Shown in pieces: positions 14,526 through 22,246 of a stretch of DNA of 49,770 bases (the stretch's first letter is position 1; each line of letters begins with the position of its first letter). Source of the DNA: a virus; IMG/VR virus record IMGVR_UViG_3300048996_000129, positions 1 to 49,770 of that record; one strand, given 5' to 3'. Under the pieces are notes generated by a model that had not been told where the DNA came from, searched no databases, and worked only from the letters and a program-made list of their open reading frames with translations. The position numbers were made by a program, and so were the translations under genes.

Positions 14526-14557
14526 GCCCCGCCCTCCCACCCCCTGGCGGGCGGGGC
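14526..14557 (+). terminator. Hairpin before the exonuclease operon
   Basis: GCCCCGCCC (14526-14534) pairs exactly with GGGCGGGGC (14549-14557) across a 14-nt loop. It lies in the 123-bp gap after the small gene and ends 30 bp before the next start. Confidence 0.55.
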
Positions 14558-14586
14558 CCGGCAACCCACACCCGAAAGCGAGCCCC

Positions 14587-15327
14587 ATGAGCACCAGCAG
14601 CCCCGCGAAGGCCCCTCGGCCTCTCGCCTTCGTCGATGTCGAAACAACGGGCCTGGACGTTGACCACCATGACGCGTGGGAGATCGCCGTCATCCACCGG
14701 CGGCCCGGCTACCCCGACGCCGAGTACCTGTGGCAGATCCGCGTCAGCCTCGCCGAAGCCGACCCCGACGCCCTCGACATCAACGGCTACCACCAGCGGT
14801 TCGCCGTTCCCGAGGGCGAGATGGCCGTCCGGCTGGCCACCGGCGCCATGCCTGCCGACCGTCCGGTCTCCGGCCGGGACTTGATGCTCGACCTGATGGG
14901 GATCCTCGACGGCTCCGTCCTCATCGGCTCCAACCCCGCCTTCGACGAGCGGTTCCTCACCAAGCTCTTCCGGCAGGCCGGCACCACCCCGGCATGGCAC
15001 TACCGCAGCCGTGACATCGCCACGATGGCCGTCGGCCACCTCTACGGGCAGGCCTACACGCTCACCAAGCAGAACTGCGACGCCGAGTTCTACGCCCGCG
15101 CCGACCGGCTCCTCGACGACGGCTGGCACTCCTACGAACTGTCCCGCCTCATGGGCATCGAACCGCCCGCCAAGGGTGTCGCCCACACGGCGCTTGGTGA
15201 CGCGCGCTGGGCCCGCGACGTGTACGACGCAATCACGAAGGCTGACGCGTTCTACGCCGCGTCCGATGAGCAGCTCGCCGAGATGGCGGGCGAGGCGCTC
15301 TCGCAGTTCCACGGCGGCCAGCAGTGA
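14587..15327 (+). CDS. DnaQ-like DEDDh 3'-5' exonuclease (246 aa)
   Basis: The three exonuclease motifs are visible: Exo I FVDVETTGLD with D17 and E19, Exo II IGSNPAFDERF, and Exo III with histidine and aspartate in AHTALGDARWA. The length suits a stand-alone epsilon-like proofreading or RNase T-type exonuclease. ATG at 14587 begins just before Exo I; longer frames add a shadow leader. It heads an operon coupled by GTGA to the PD-(D/E)XK nuclease. Confidence 0.88.
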   Translation: MSTSSPAKAPRPLAFVDVETTGLDVDHHDAWEIAVIHRRPGYPDAEYLWQIRVSLAEADPDALDINGYHQRFAVPEGEMAVRLATGAMPADRPVSGRDLMLDLMGILDGSVLIGSNPAFDERFLTKLFRQAGTTPAWHYRSRDIATMAVGHLYGQAYTLTKQNCDAEFYARADRLLDDGWHSYELSRLMGIEPPAKGVAHTALGDARWARDVYDAITKADAFYAASDEQLAEMAGEALSQFHGGQQ

Positions 15328-16184
15328 CCGCCGCCGTCGAGGTCGAAGCGCCCGCCATCGTCGACGGGCTTCCGGCCGACGTCTACCACGCAGACGTCAC
15401 GTCGATCTCATCGACCGGGCTGCGGGCCCTCCTCAACCCCGGCTGCCCCGCCCAGTTCAAGTACGACCGCGACCACCCGCAGCCGCCGAAGCGGGAGTTC
15501 GACCTCGGCAACGCCGTCCACGCCGCGGTACTGGGGGAGGGCCACGACATCGTCGAGATCGACGCGCCCGACTACAAGAAAGGCGACGCACAGGCCGCGA
15601 AGCGTGCTGCCTACGCCGCAGGCAAGGTGCCGCTCCTGCCCAAGGAGAAGGCCCAGGTCGACGCGATGACGGAAGCCATCCGCCAGCACCCAGTTGCCGG
15701 ACCGCTGTTCGCCCCCGGTACAGGGGTCGCGGAACGGTCGATCTACTGGACAGACACTGCGACCGGCGTCCGCTGCCGGGTACGCCCGGACTGGATGCCC
15801 GCCCGGGGGGACGGCCGGCTTGTAGTCGTCGACTACAAGACCTGCCGCGCCGCAGACCCCGCCAGCCTCCAGAAGGCCGTCTACGAGCACGGATACCACC
15901 AGCAGGCCGCCCTCTACCTCAACGGCGTCAAAGCCCTCGACATCACCGGCGACCAAGAACCCGCATTCGTCTTCGTCTTCCAGACCAAGACCGCGCCCTA
16001 CCTGGTGCACCTCGTCGAGCTCGACTTCCCCGCCCTCGCCCTTGGTGCCGCCCGCAACGAACGGGCCCTACGCATCTACGCCGACTGCGAGCGCACCGGC
16101 ATCTGGCCCGGCTTCAACGACGCCATCACCTACCTGCCCCTGCCCGTCTGGGGCGAGAAGCGCGACCAAGAGGAGTACCTGTGA
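15324..16184 (+). CDS. PD-(D/E)XK exonuclease, RecE/Exo8-like (286 aa)
   Basis: Matches the putative exodeoxyribonuclease-8 PDDEXK-like family. It has an N-terminal helix (SISSTGLRALLN), H66 in LGNAVHAAVL, E137 in VAERSIYW, D156 in CRVRPDWMP, D170 and K172 in VVVDYKTCRA, and the following Q-rich helix YHQQAALYLNG. Such nucleases resect double-stranded ends to feed an annealing protein. GTG start overlaps the previous stop and the gene is itself coupled to the putative annealing protein. Confidence 0.85.
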   Translation: MTAAVEVEAPAIVDGLPADVYHADVTSISSTGLRALLNPGCPAQFKYDRDHPQPPKREFDLGNAVHAAVLGEGHDIVEIDAPDYKKGDAQAAKRAAYAAGKVPLLPKEKAQVDAMTEAIRQHPVAGPLFAPGTGVAERSIYWTDTATGVRCRVRPDWMPARGDGRLVVVDYKTCRAADPASLQKAVYEHGYHQQAALYLNGVKALDITGDQEPAFVFVFQTKTAPYLVHLVELDFPALALGAARNERALRIYADCERTGIWPGFNDAITYLPLPVWGEKRDQEEYL

Positions 16185-17011
16185 ACCAGCCCGTCCCACT
16201 CCCGTCCAGCCAGAGCCCGGCCCGCATCGGGCAAGGCACCGCCGTCGAGCAGTCCCGCGCCGCCGCCGAAGTTCAGGCCGCAGTCGTCGTCGCCCAGCAG
16301 TGCCCCCGCAACATCCAGGGCGCCGTCGCCCAGATGCGCGAGTCCTGCAACCAGATGTTCCTCGCCGAGCGGGCCTTCTACCGCTACCCCAAGGGCGGGC
16401 AGACCATCACCGGCGCCTCCGTGCACCTGGCCCGCGAACTCGCCCGCTGCTGGGGCAATCTCCAGTACGGGCTCGTCGAGATGCGCCGCGACGACGACTA
16501 CGGCCAGTCCGAGATGCAGGCCTTCGCCTGGGACGTACAGACCAACTCCCGCAACAGCTCGACGTTCATCGTCCCGCACCGCCGCGACACGAAGAACGGG
16601 CCGCAGGCCGTCACGGACATGCGGGACATCTACGAGCTGAACACGAACAACGGCTCCCGCCGCGTCCGTGAAGCGATCTTCGCGATCCTGCCGCCCTGGT
16701 TCGTCGAGGAAGCCAAGGAGATCTGCAACAAGACGCTCCGGGACGGAGGGGGCAAGCCCCTCGCCCAGCGCGTAGCCGACGCGATCAAGACTTTCGAGGG
16801 CATCGGCATCACTGCCGACCGCATCGAGGCCCGCCTGGAGCGGCCGTCGGCGAAGTGGACCGAGCACGACGTCGCCCAGCTCATCGTCATCTACAAGTCG
16901 ATCCAGCGCGGCGAGATCACCGCCGAGGACGAGTTCCCCGCCCCGCGCGTAAGCACCGACGAGCTCACCGGCGGCAAGACGCCGAAGCCTGCCGAACCCG
17001 CCCAGCAGTAG
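16181..17011 (+). CDS. Probable single-strand annealing protein (276 aa)
   Basis: GTG at 16181 with AAGAGGAG just upstream, overlapping the exonuclease stop. The core (ITGASVHLARELARCWGNLQ, EMQAFAWDVQTNSRNSSTFI, DMRDIYELNTNNGSRRVREA) matches a family common in Gram-positive phages and usually found next to such exonucleases. By that pairing and general shape I infer a RecT/Red-beta-like annealing role. The ~40-residue ends are low-complexity. The family match is from memory of sequence patterns, so the function is moderately sure. Confidence 0.6.
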   Translation: MNQPVPLPSSQSPARIGQGTAVEQSRAAAEVQAAVVVAQQCPRNIQGAVAQMRESCNQMFLAERAFYRYPKGGQTITGASVHLARELARCWGNLQYGLVEMRRDDDYGQSEMQAFAWDVQTNSRNSSTFIVPHRRDTKNGPQAVTDMRDIYELNTNNGSRRVREAIFAILPPWFVEEAKEICNKTLRDGGGKPLAQRVADAIKTFEGIGITADRIEARLERPSAKWTEHDVAQLIVIYKSIQRGEITAEDEFPAPRVSTDELTGGKTPKPAEPAQQ

Positions 17012-17024
17012 CCCGCACACGCCA

Positions 17025-17053
17025 GAGCTGGCCGCGGGCAGTGCGGCCAGCTC
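17025..17053 (+). terminator. Perfect 11-bp hairpin
   Basis: GAGCTGGCCGC (17025-17035) and GCGGCCAGCTC (17043-17053) are exact complements with a 7-nt loop, 13 bp after the annealing-protein stop. It is probably a terminator or attenuator separating the recombination module from the next small genes. Confidence 0.7.
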
Positions 17054-17077
17054 ATAACCCCAAGGAAAGCACACGCC

Positions 17078-17299
17078 ATGGACAGCACGCCGCGCAACGG
17101 CCGGTGCCAGCACTGCGGCCAGACCCGCCCCCTCTTCAAGCACGAGGGCGAGCTCCAGTACTGGGGCTACGACCCGACCGACACCGCGTGGCTCTGCGCC
17201 CGCGACCACAGCGCCCGCGAGATCGCCATCGAGAACGACCGCGCCTTTCACATCAACCGCGCCATCAAGCCCTTCGCCGAGACGGAGGCCGCGTCATGA
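17078..17299 (+). CDS. Small zinc-binding protein, paralogue A (73 aa)
   Basis: The N terminus GRCQHCGQTRPLFKHEGELQ has a CxxC pair and shares the pattern GRC-x2-C-x-Q-x-RPLF with the next gene, so the two are tandem paralogues. A second Cys/His group (WLCARDHSAREIA) completes a likely zinc site. ATG at 17078. The role is unknown; such proteins recur in actinophage replication regions. Confidence 0.68.
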   Translation: MDSTPRNGRCQHCGQTRPLFKHEGELQYWGYDPTDTAWLCARDHSAREIAIENDRAFHINRAIKPFAETEAAS

Positions 17300-17562
17300 C
17301 CCCCGAGCCGGCCGAGGGCCGGTGCGAGCGCTGCCGTCAGCCGCGCCCCCTGTTCCCCCGCAAGCCCGACCACGACTGCATCGACGGCATCGGCCGCGTC
17401 GACCTCATCGAAGCCGCCCGCCTGATCGCAGAGATCGAAGACCAGGGCGACCACTGGTGCACCCGCCGCATCGAAGGCCTGCCGCCGATCCAACTCTGCG
17501 TCCGCTGCCACGACGCCGACGCCGCCGAAGAAGCCGCACACGCCAAGGAGCACCAGCTGTGA
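17296..17562 (+). CDS. Small zinc-binding protein, paralogue B (88 aa)
   Basis: ATG at 17296 overlaps the previous stop. GRCERCRQPRPLFPRKPDHD repeats the motif of paralogue A, and a second pair is LCVRCHDADAAEEAAH. Between them is a helical insert (VDLIEAARLIAEIEDQGDHW) containing one more Cys. It is probably a zinc-binding adaptor derived by duplication. Coupled to the next gene by GTGA. Confidence 0.68.
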   Translation: MTPEPAEGRCERCRQPRPLFPRKPDHDCIDGIGRVDLIEAARLIAEIEDQGDHWCTRRIEGLPPIQLCVRCHDADAAEEAAHAKEHQL

Positions 17563-17918
17563 CCACCACCCCCGCTGAGGCTCGCGAGCAGGCGAACGCG
17601 ACGCTCGCCGTCCTGTACGCCGACGTCACTGACTGGGACACGGCAGTCCTCAACCAGGCCATCGACGCAATCGGCGGCGACGGCAGGCCCTTCTCGGCCA
17701 ACGACTTGCGGGCCGTCCTCCCCGAACTCGCCCACGGCGCGGCCGGCCTCTTCTTCCACTCGCTGGTCCGGCGCCGTAACCCCCGCCAGCTCGTCACCGT
17801 CGGCGAAGAGCCGTCCACCGCCGCATCCACCCACGGCAAGGCGATCAAGGTGTACGTGCTGTCCGCCGAACGCCTCGAAGCCATCGCCGCCCGCACCGAG
17901 CAGCGGAAGGCGGCGTGA
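17559..17918 (+). CDS. Hypothetical protein (119 aa)
   Basis: GTG at 17559. It is an alpha/beta protein whose centre (AIDAIGGDGRPFSANDLRAV, LPELAHGAAGLFFHSLVRRR) looks like a winged-helix fold, with a positively charged wing (RRRNPRQLVTVGEE). Phage proteins of this length and pattern are often DNA-binding, but no family is claimed. Coupled both sides. Confidence 0.62.
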   Translation: MTTTPAEAREQANATLAVLYADVTDWDTAVLNQAIDAIGGDGRPFSANDLRAVLPELAHGAAGLFFHSLVRRRNPRQLVTVGEEPSTAASTHGKAIKVYVLSAERLEAIAARTEQRKAA

Positions 17919-18016
17919 TGGTCATCGCCCTCACCGTCGGCCTGCTCGCCGCCGCCTGCGGCCTCTCCGCCGCCCTGTACACGCTCATCGAGTGGTGGGC
18001 CGGGAGGCGGACGTGA
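17918..18016 (+). CDS. Tiny membrane peptide (32 aa)
   Basis: ATG at 17918 overlaps the previous stop (TGATG) and the stop overlaps the next GTG. Almost the whole product is one hydrophobic helix (MVIALTVGLLAAACGLSAAL) followed by a basic end (EWWAGRRT). It is followed by a second membrane protein gene, suggesting a two-component membrane complex. Confidence 0.5.
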   Translation: MVIALTVGLLAAACGLSAALYTLIEWWAGRRT

Positions 18017-18228
18017 AGGAAGACGCGCTCGAGCTGATCGCCACCTACACCGCCATCGCCAACGCCCTCGCAGTGGTCATGGTCCTCGCCGCGGTCATCG
18101 TCCTCGGCTTCACCGCCTGGGTCGTGATCTCCCTCGGCTGCCTGGCCTTCGACCGCATCGGCGACTCGTACACCCGCGCCAACCAGACCATCGCCGACAT
18201 CCAGCAGACAGGGGAGGAGAAGCCGTGA
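18013..18228 (+). CDS. Small single-span membrane protein (71 aa)
   Basis: GTG at 18013 overlaps the previous stop. One long hydrophobic segment (IANALAVVMVLAAVIVLGFT and onward to SLGCLAF) spans about residues 14-46, with a soluble charged C-terminal helix (YTRANQTIADIQQTGEEKP). It is coupled to the HTH gene that follows. Function unknown. Confidence 0.6.
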   Translation: MKEDALELIATYTAIANALAVVMVLAAVIVLGFTAWVVISLGCLAFDRIGDSYTRANQTIADIQQTGEEKP

Positions 18229-19019
18229 CCACCGCCGATCACATCCCGTCCCGCGGCTGCTACCAGCGGGGATGCCGCGACAACCAGTGCACCCGCATCA
18301 ACAAGCAGTACGAGACCCAGCTGGAGCTCGACCACCTCCATGGGTACCAGCGCAAGATCGACGCCACGCAGACCCGCAACCACATCGAACGCCTCCACGC
18401 CAACGGCTGGATCAACCGACAGATCGCCGAAGCCGCGAACGTCTCACGAACCGCAATCAGCGACATCGCCCGCGGTCAAGCCGAAGCCCGGACCACCACC
18501 GCCACCGCCGTACTCGCCCTCCGCATCGGGCCCCCGCCCGTTCAGGTCTTCGGTGTCGACGCCACAGGCACAATCCGGCGCATCCAGGCCCTCATGTACC
18601 TCGGCCACACCTGCAAGGTCATCTCGACACACACCGGCATCGGCGTCGACAAGCTCCAACGGATCGCCGCCGGATGGTTCCCCCGCATCAGCGAGAAGGA
18701 CGCCACAACCGTGGCCCGCGCCTACAGGCGGCTCATCGCCATACCCGGCCACAGCGACAAAACCCGCGCGCACGCCCGCAAGAAGGGCTGGCACGGACCT
18801 CTCGCCTGGGACGCGATCGACGACCCGAAGTGCAAGCCCGACGCGGCGACAGGCCGTGAACGTCCTGGCCGCGAACGGCAGCCGGTCGACCCGCGCAGCG
18901 TCGTCCGCCTCACCGGACAAGGCCTCAGCGCCGCTCAGATCGCCTCACGGCTCGGAGTCGACAAACGCACCGTCACCCGCGCACGCAGCCGCGCACGAGA
19001 CCTGGAGGCAGCAGCATGA
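18225..19019 (+). CDS. Double-HTH DNA-binding protein with Cys cluster (264 aa)
   Basis: GTG at 18225. The N terminus has a Cys group (RGCYQRGCRDNQCTRINKQY). Residues about 50-90 carry a resolvase-like HTH (LHANGWINRQIAEAANVSRT, AISDIARGQAEA). A middle module looks like another degenerate HTH (YLGHTCKVISTHTGIGVDKL). The C terminus has a third (LTGQGLSAAQIASRLGVDKR). The type is common in actinophage genomes upstream of methylases. It overlaps the cytosine methyltransferase start by ATGA and may regulate it. Confidence 0.75.
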   Translation: MTTADHIPSRGCYQRGCRDNQCTRINKQYETQLELDHLHGYQRKIDATQTRNHIERLHANGWINRQIAEAANVSRTAISDIARGQAEARTTTATAVLALRIGPPPVQVFGVDATGTIRRIQALMYLGHTCKVISTHTGIGVDKLQRIAAGWFPRISEKDATTVARAYRRLIAIPGHSDKTRAHARKKGWHGPLAWDAIDDPKCKPDAATGRERPGRERQPVDPRSVVRLTGQGLSAAQIASRLGVDKRTVTRARSRARDLEAAA

Positions 19020-20824
19020 GCTACCGCAACGACGAAACTGCCCTCACGGTCATGGACTGGTTCTGTGGGGCCGGCGGCAGCTCGCAGGGCATGCACTCCA
19101 TCCCCGGCGTGCGCATGGAGCGGGCGGCGAACCACTGGGAGCGGGCGATCGAGTCGCACGCAGCGAACTTCCCCACCGTCGACCACTACCGCGGCGACAT
19201 CCGCGAAGCCCCCGTGGAGACTTGGCCTGTCACCGACATCTTCTGGGCCTCGCCGGAATGTCCGCAGTGGTCCAACGCCCGCGGCAAGAAGCGTGACTTC
19301 GACGCCTCGATGCAGGGCGATCTCTTCCAGGGGTTCGGCCCCTCCGAGGAAGTCGAGCGCTCCCGCGCGCTCATGGAGGAAGTCCCCATGTACCTGCGGG
19401 GCGTCCAGCAGCGCGGCGGCCTCGTCAAGGCCGGCGTCGTCGAGAACGTCGTCGACGTCCGCGCCTGGGACCAGTGGGACCGCTGGATCGGCGAAATCCG
19501 CAAGCTCGGCTACGAGACCCGCGTCATCGCCCTCAACTCCATGCACGCCGACCCGCGCACCGTCCACAAGGCGCCGCAGTCCCGCGACCGCCTGTACGTC
19601 GCCTACTGGCACACGAGCCTTGGCCGCACCCCCGACTGGAACAAATGGCTGCGCCCGCGCGCCTGGTGCACCGGCTGCGACACCTGGGTGCAGGCCGTGC
19701 AGCGGTTCAAGCAGCCCGGACGTGACATGGGCCGCTACCGCCAGCAGTACGTCTACCGCTGCCCCAACGCGACGTGCCGCAGCCAGATCGTCGAACCCGA
19801 AACGCTGCCCGCCGCCGCAGCTATCGACTGGGCCATCCCCGGGCAGCGCATCGGCGACCGCACCAAGCCCCTGGCCGACAAGACCCTCGCCCGCATCCAA
19901 GCCGGCCTCGACAAGTTCGCCCGGCCGATCACCCTCGAAGCCGCCGGGAACACCTTCGAGCGCAGGCCTGGCGTGCGGACCTGGCCTGTCGACGCTCCGC
20001 TCACCACGCAGACGACGACGCCGACCAAGGCCATGGCCTACGAGCCGTTCATGGTCCCGGCCGGGGGCACCTGGCGAAACGACCCCTCAAGCGTCCTCGA
20101 CCCTATGGCGTGCCGGACCACGCGCGAGAACGACGGCCTGGCCATACCGCCCCTGCTGATCCCCGTCGAAGGCCGTGACGGCAAGGAGCCCGCCTCCGCC
20201 CACAACCCGCTGCGCACCCAGACCGCCCGCAACGAGACGGGCCTGGCCTGGCTGCCGTTCATGGTGACGATGCGCGGCGGCGGCGACCAGCTCCGCGGGC
20301 GGTCCATCGGCGAGCCCGTCGGGACCGTCTCCGCCAATGGCAACCACCACGGCCTCGTCACCCCCGACATCCCCGCCATGGTCATGCGGAACAACGGCAG
20401 CAAGGGAGACGGCGGCGAGCACTGCACCAGCGTTGCCGAGTACCTCCGCACGATGACGACCGCAGGCCACCAGTCCCTCGTCACCTGGGAACACCTCCTC
20501 GTCCCCTACTACGGCAACGGCACCGCCAAGACCGTCGCCGAACCAGTCGGGACGCTCTCCACCCGCGACCGGTACGCCCTCGTCACCGGCGACGTCGACA
20601 TCAACGACGTCCTCTTCCGGATGCTCGAACCCCACGAAATCGGCCGCGCAATGTCGTTCGCCGATCAGTACATCGTCCTCGGCTCCAAGCGTGAACGCGT
20701 CCGCCAATACGGCAACGCCGTCACCCCCAACTGCGCCGAAGTCATCGTCTGCGCCCTCGTTGAAGCCATCACCGGCGACGACATCGACCGGCATGCAGAG
20801 ACCGAGTTCCAGGCCGCGGCCTAA
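19016..20824 (+). CDS. C5-cytosine DNA methyltransferase (602 aa)
   Basis: The 5-methylcytosine methylase motifs appear in order: motif I MDWFCGAGGSSQGM (13-26), motif IV ASPECPQWSNARG with the catalytic Cys82, motif VI VENVVDV (142-148), motif VIII QSRDRLYVAYWH, and the C-terminal IX-X segment RMLEPHEIGRAMSF then RQYGNAVTPN. Between VIII and IX is a ~330-residue region with repeated P(M/V)GT(L/V)S-type segments, the expected target-recognition part. It is much longer than bacterial enzymes and typical of actinophage Dcm proteins. No cognate nuclease is adjacent. Confidence 0.92.
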   Translation: MSYRNDETALTVMDWFCGAGGSSQGMHSIPGVRMERAANHWERAIESHAANFPTVDHYRGDIREAPVETWPVTDIFWASPECPQWSNARGKKRDFDASMQGDLFQGFGPSEEVERSRALMEEVPMYLRGVQQRGGLVKAGVVENVVDVRAWDQWDRWIGEIRKLGYETRVIALNSMHADPRTVHKAPQSRDRLYVAYWHTSLGRTPDWNKWLRPRAWCTGCDTWVQAVQRFKQPGRDMGRYRQQYVYRCPNATCRSQIVEPETLPAAAAIDWAIPGQRIGDRTKPLADKTLARIQAGLDKFARPITLEAAGNTFERRPGVRTWPVDAPLTTQTTTPTKAMAYEPFMVPAGGTWRNDPSSVLDPMACRTTRENDGLAIPPLLIPVEGRDGKEPASAHNPLRTQTARNETGLAWLPFMVTMRGGGDQLRGRSIGEPVGTVSANGNHHGLVTPDIPAMVMRNNGSKGDGGEHCTSVAEYLRTMTTAGHQSLVTWEHLLVPYYGNGTAKTVAEPVGTLSTRDRYALVTGDVDINDVLFRMLEPHEIGRAMSFADQYIVLGSKRERVRQYGNAVTPNCAEVIVCALVEAITGDDIDRHAETEFQAAA

Positions 20825-20883
20825 CTGACCACCAGGTCACGTGCCCGTGCGTGGCCACAACCACTTCCAGATCGGAGAACCCC

Positions 20884-21180
20884 ATGACCACCCAACCGAC
20901 CGCGTACTGCGGCCACGGCGACTGCGTCCAGGCCGTGAACGAGTGGACCGCCGTCGGCCACCCCAACGTCACCTACGAGCACGTCGGTCCTGTCATGACC
21001 CACCGCAGCGAAGTCCTCTTCTACGCTCGCCGCGACTGGCTCGCCAACGGCTATGAGGCAGCCGCCGCTGATGGCAGCCCTTACACGGACGAGCAGCGAA
21101 GCGCCTACGCGATGCGCGACCGCGAGCGGCTCCACCGGGCCGCTGCGCGGGAGGCTCGGCGCCGTCGCGCCGCCGCGTGA
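20884..21180 (+). CDS. Hypothetical protein (98 aa)
   Basis: ATG at 20884 with GGAG at 20874-20877; an upstream start adds a poor leader. The N-terminal half has a Cys/His pair (AYCGHGDCVQAVNEWT) and a beta-rich core (VTYEHVGPVMTHRSEVLFYA). The C terminus is strongly basic and helical (RERLHRAAAREARRRRAAA). It may be a small nucleic-acid-binding protein. The 125 bp after it contain no supported gene. Confidence 0.6.
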   Translation: MTTQPTAYCGHGDCVQAVNEWTAVGHPNVTYEHVGPVMTHRSEVLFYARRDWLANGYEAAAADGSPYTDEQRSAYAMRDRERLHRAAAREARRRRAAA

Positions 21181-21305
21181 CCGGCCGCCGGACCCGCGCC
21201 GGGCCCTGACCCGGACGACGACCGCAGACCGCCTTATCCGTACCGCACCAGCAGGAAGAAGACCGTCGTGACCTTGGACGCCATGCCGCGATCGGAGGGG
21301 GAGTG

Positions 21306-22232
21306 ATGGGGATCAAGCGCGTAGTCGAGGTTCTGCTGCACGCCCCCGCCGACCTCACGCCGGCCGAGCGGATGGTGCTGATGGCTATCGGTGAGAACGT
21401 CCGAGACGGCGATCCGAAGCGGATGACCTGGCCGGATTTCAACATGCACGTGTTGGCTGAGCGGTCTGGTCTCACGGGTACCGGCACGTTGAAAGCGGCC
21501 CTGCAGCGGCTTGGTAAGCGCGGCCTCGAGGTGCGCGTCCCGATCATGTCTGACCGGAATGGCAGGCCGGTCTTCGCGCTCCCGGGCAAGCAGTGCCGCT
21601 ACCGCTTTCCGGTCCTGAACGAAGGGGAGAACACAGTCTCCCCTTCGGAGGCGGAAGGGGAGAACACAGTCTCTCCAGGGGAGAACACAGTCTCCCCAAT
21701 GGGGAGAACACAGTCCCGTCAGGAGAGAACAGGGTCTCCCCCTACCCCTCACCCCTCAACCCCTCCCCCCTCCAAGCGCGCCGAGGGGGACACCGCGGCG
21801 CCGTCGGAGCTCGCCGAAGAACGCCAGCAGCAAGACGAAGCTGTCGCCGAAGCGGTCCAGTTCCTCGAGAACCTGCCCGCCCCATGGACCGTCGGGCCAC
21901 GCACCGCCACCGCCATGGCCCATGACCTCGTCGCCATGACCGACCGGCAGGGCTGGGCCCTCGACGACGAACTGCTCGTCAGGCTCACCGACAAACCCGA
22001 AGGCGTCCGCAACCCCAGCCAGATCCTCCGCATCCGCATCGGCGACCTCCCCAAGCGCATCAAGAAGCCGAAGCCCCGCGCCTCCCCGCCGCTGCACCCC
22101 TGGTGCGGTGCATGCGCCGACGGAGCCAAAGCCGCCGAACGCGAAGGCCGACTCCGCCTCGTCTACGACGACGCCGGCCACGCCCACCCCTGCCCCAAGT
22201 GCCATCCGGACATGACCAGCAAAGCCGCCTGA
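21306..22232 (+). CDS. Winged-helix replication initiator-like protein (308 aa)
   Basis: ATG at 21306 with GGAGGGG at 21294-21300. Residues 1-105 form a winged-helix domain of the phage replisome-organiser type (LTPAERMVLMAIGENVRDGD, HVLAERSGLTGTGTLKAALQ, RLGKRGLEVR). Residues about 107-150 are a low-complexity linker built from GENTVSP units and proline runs. The C-terminal half is helical and ends in a zinc ribbon (PWCGACADGAK then PCPKCHPDM). It directly precedes dnaB. Like lambda O, the gene carries iteron-like repeats in its middle. Confidence 0.75.
   Translation: MGIKRVVEVLLHAPADLTPAERMVLMAIGENVRDGDPKRMTWPDFNMHVLAERSGLTGTGTLKAALQRLGKRGLEVRVPIMSDRNGRPVFALPGKQCRYRFPVLNEGENTVSPSEAEGENTVSPGENTVSPMGRTQSRQERTGSPPTPHPSTPPPSKRAEGDTAAPSELAEERQQQDEAVAEAVQFLENLPAPWTVGPRTATAMAHDLVAMTDRQGWALDDELLVRLTDKPEGVRNPSQILRIRIGDLPKRIKKPKPRASPPLHPWCGACADGAKAAEREGRLRLVYDDAGHAHPCPKCHPDMTSKAA
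21624..21741. repeat. Five phased palindromic iterons, candidate replication origin
   Basis: The unit is GGGGAGAACACAGTCTCCCC, a 7-bp inverted repeat around ACACAG. Copies start at 21624 and 21678 (perfect), 21657, 21701 and 21722 (degenerate right arm or spacer). Start-to-start spacing is 33, 21, 23 and 21 bp, close to whole helical turns. A C/T-only-rich stretch runs directly after (about 21739-21774). They lie inside the initiator-like gene upstream of dnaB, as the lambda origin lies inside O. Confidence 0.65.
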
Positions 22233-22246
22233 ACGGAGAACACGTC

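Noticed and set aside
15011-17011. 666-codon frame ending in the annealing-protein sequence
   Set aside because: Its first 390 residues are Arg/Pro/Ser-rich shadow of the exonuclease genes; the real start is GTG at 16181.
16130-17251. 373-codon minus-strand frame
   Set aside because: Val/Gly/Leu-rich antisense shadow of the annealing-protein gene.
21624-21741. CRISPR array
   Set aside because: Repeats are 20 bp palindromes with gaps of 1-13 bp, lie in a coding gene and have no spacers of uniform length or cas genes.
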